A DNA stretch of 43,636 bases from Pseudomonadota bacterium (lineage in GTDB: Bacteria > Pseudomonadota > Alphaproteobacteria > Reyranellales > Reyranellaceae), in the NCBI GenBank assembly GCA_020160955.1, contig JAIUOX010000032.1:1-43636 (forward strand). The letters run 5' to 3'. Position 1 is the stretch's first letter; each line of letters begins with the position of its first letter. Below the pieces are notes generated by a model. That model was not told where the DNA came from. It saw only the letters and a program-made list of their open reading frames with translations, and searched no databases. A program made the translations under genes and the position numbers. Below, one piece after another: positions 43,144 through 43,636 of the stretch.

Positions 43144-43636
43144 TCCTGCGTCGCCTGCTCGGTATCTCGCTGCTGTTGTTTGCAGTCGCGCGCGTGACGG
43201 CCGTGCAGGCGGCGCCGCCGTCGATGGTGGCCGCGGCCCATCCGCTGGCCGTCGAGGCGGGAGTCGAAGTGTTGCGGCGCGGCGGCACCGCCGTCGATGC
43301 CGCGATCGCCGTGCAGATGGTGCTGGGTGTCGTCGAGCCGCACGCCTCGGGAATCGGCGGCGGCGGGTTCCTGCTGCATTACGATGGCACGAGCCGCGCC
43401 ATCACCGTCTATGACGGTCGCGAGACGGCGCCGGCCGGCGCCACGCCCGGCATGTTCCTCGCGCCCGACGGCAGGCCGCTCGGCTATCGCGAGGCCGTCG
43501 CCTCCGGTATTTCGGTCGGCGTGCCCGGCCTGATGGCCATGCTGGAACTCGCGCACCGTGAAAAGGGCAAGCTCGCGTGGAGCGAATTGTTTCAGCCGGC
43601 AATCGCCGCTGCCCGCAATGGCTTTCCCGTGTCGCC
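43140..43636 (+). CDS. ggt: Gamma-glutamyltransferase (N-terminal part)
   Basis: The frame is open from the ATG to the end of the window (165 complete codons). A signal peptide (MILRRLLGISLLLFAVARVTAVQA) precedes mature sequence typical of GGT: MVAAAHPLAVEAGVEVLRRGG, TAVDAAIAVQMVLGVVEPHASGIGGGGF, and SVGVPGLMAMLE. GGT is a periplasmic N-terminal-nucleophile enzyme that removes the gamma-glutamyl group from glutathione. The autocleavage threonine lies beyond the window, so activity cannot be judged. The ATG overlaps the stop of tam. Confidence 0.9.
   Translation, partial: MILRRLLGISLLLFAVARVTAVQAAPPSMVAAAHPLAVEAGVEVLRRGGTAVDAAIAVQMVLGVVEPHASGIGGGGFLLHYDGTSRAITVYDGRETAPAGATPGMFLAPDGRPLGYREAVASGISVGVPGLMAMLELAHREKGKLAWSELFQPAIAAARNGFPVS

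Overview
The window is a continuous, gene-dense, very GC-rich stretch of bacterial chromosome, most likely from an alphaproteobacterium. The evidence is the sdhC-D-A-B gene order, an AapJ-type amino-acid binding protein, a PhaR regulator, a DUF1289 protein, ethylmalonyl-CoA-pathway-like genes beside sdh, and a Bug-type binding protein near CaiB CoA-transferases. A Rhodospirillales or Reyranella-like relative is my guess from overall style, not something proved here. I see no rRNA or tRNA genes, no CRISPR array, no transposase and no phage genes. No gap between genes exceeds about 300 bases. Both ends cut through genes: an oligopeptide-type ABC binding protein at the left and gamma-glutamyltransferase at the right.

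Left part (1-7255): the end of a solute-binding protein is followed by an M14-type deacylase. This converges on, and overlaps, murJ (lipid II flippase). A minus-strand operon follows, in transcription order: thioredoxin-TPR protein, Lon-N-like protein, Trm112-like protein, DUF971 protein and a PhzS-like flavin monooxygenase. A DUF962/Mpo1-like membrane protein lies upstream of the operon.

Accessory part (7371-19442): this is the most unusual region. Behind a good sigma-70-like promoter lie a 223-residue protein of unknown function and, overlapping its end, a 1019-residue protein that joins a complete dye-decolorizing-type (DyP) haem peroxidase to a complete haem-thiolate cytochrome P450. The P450 I-helix lacks the usual acid and threonine, which suggests peroxide- or hydroperoxide-dependent chemistry rather than O2 activation with a redox partner. 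Next come a SAM-cyclase-ATPase-TPR signalling protein, two coupled CaiB/BaiF CoA-transferases, a divergent Cys-type sulfatase and a Bug-type binding protein.

Core metabolism (19485-32866): asd, a TPR-glycosyltransferase-like protein, a LysE exporter and pdxY are followed by a CitE-like lyase and a MaoC-type hydratase directly upstream of sdhCDAB. This looks like the lower half of the ethylmalonyl-CoA pathway feeding succinate dehydrogenase. An AapJ-like binding protein, a large palindrome, a D-aminopeptidase-like serine hydrolase and a crotonase complete the section.

Polyhydroxyalkanoate (PHA) part (32874-41867): phaR is divergent from a 117-residue coiled-coil protein and an overlapping class III-like PHA synthase, which is in turn coupled to a membrane-bound LytTR regulator. 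phaA and phaB follow, separated by unrelated genes (acyltransferase, GNAT, lipoprotein, MFS). PhaA and PhaB products can feed both PHA and the ethylmalonyl-CoA route, so the two modules share acetoacetyl-CoA and 3-hydroxybutyryl-CoA. The right end carries an AhpD-like protein, a Tam-type methyltransferase and the start of ggt in one tight operon.
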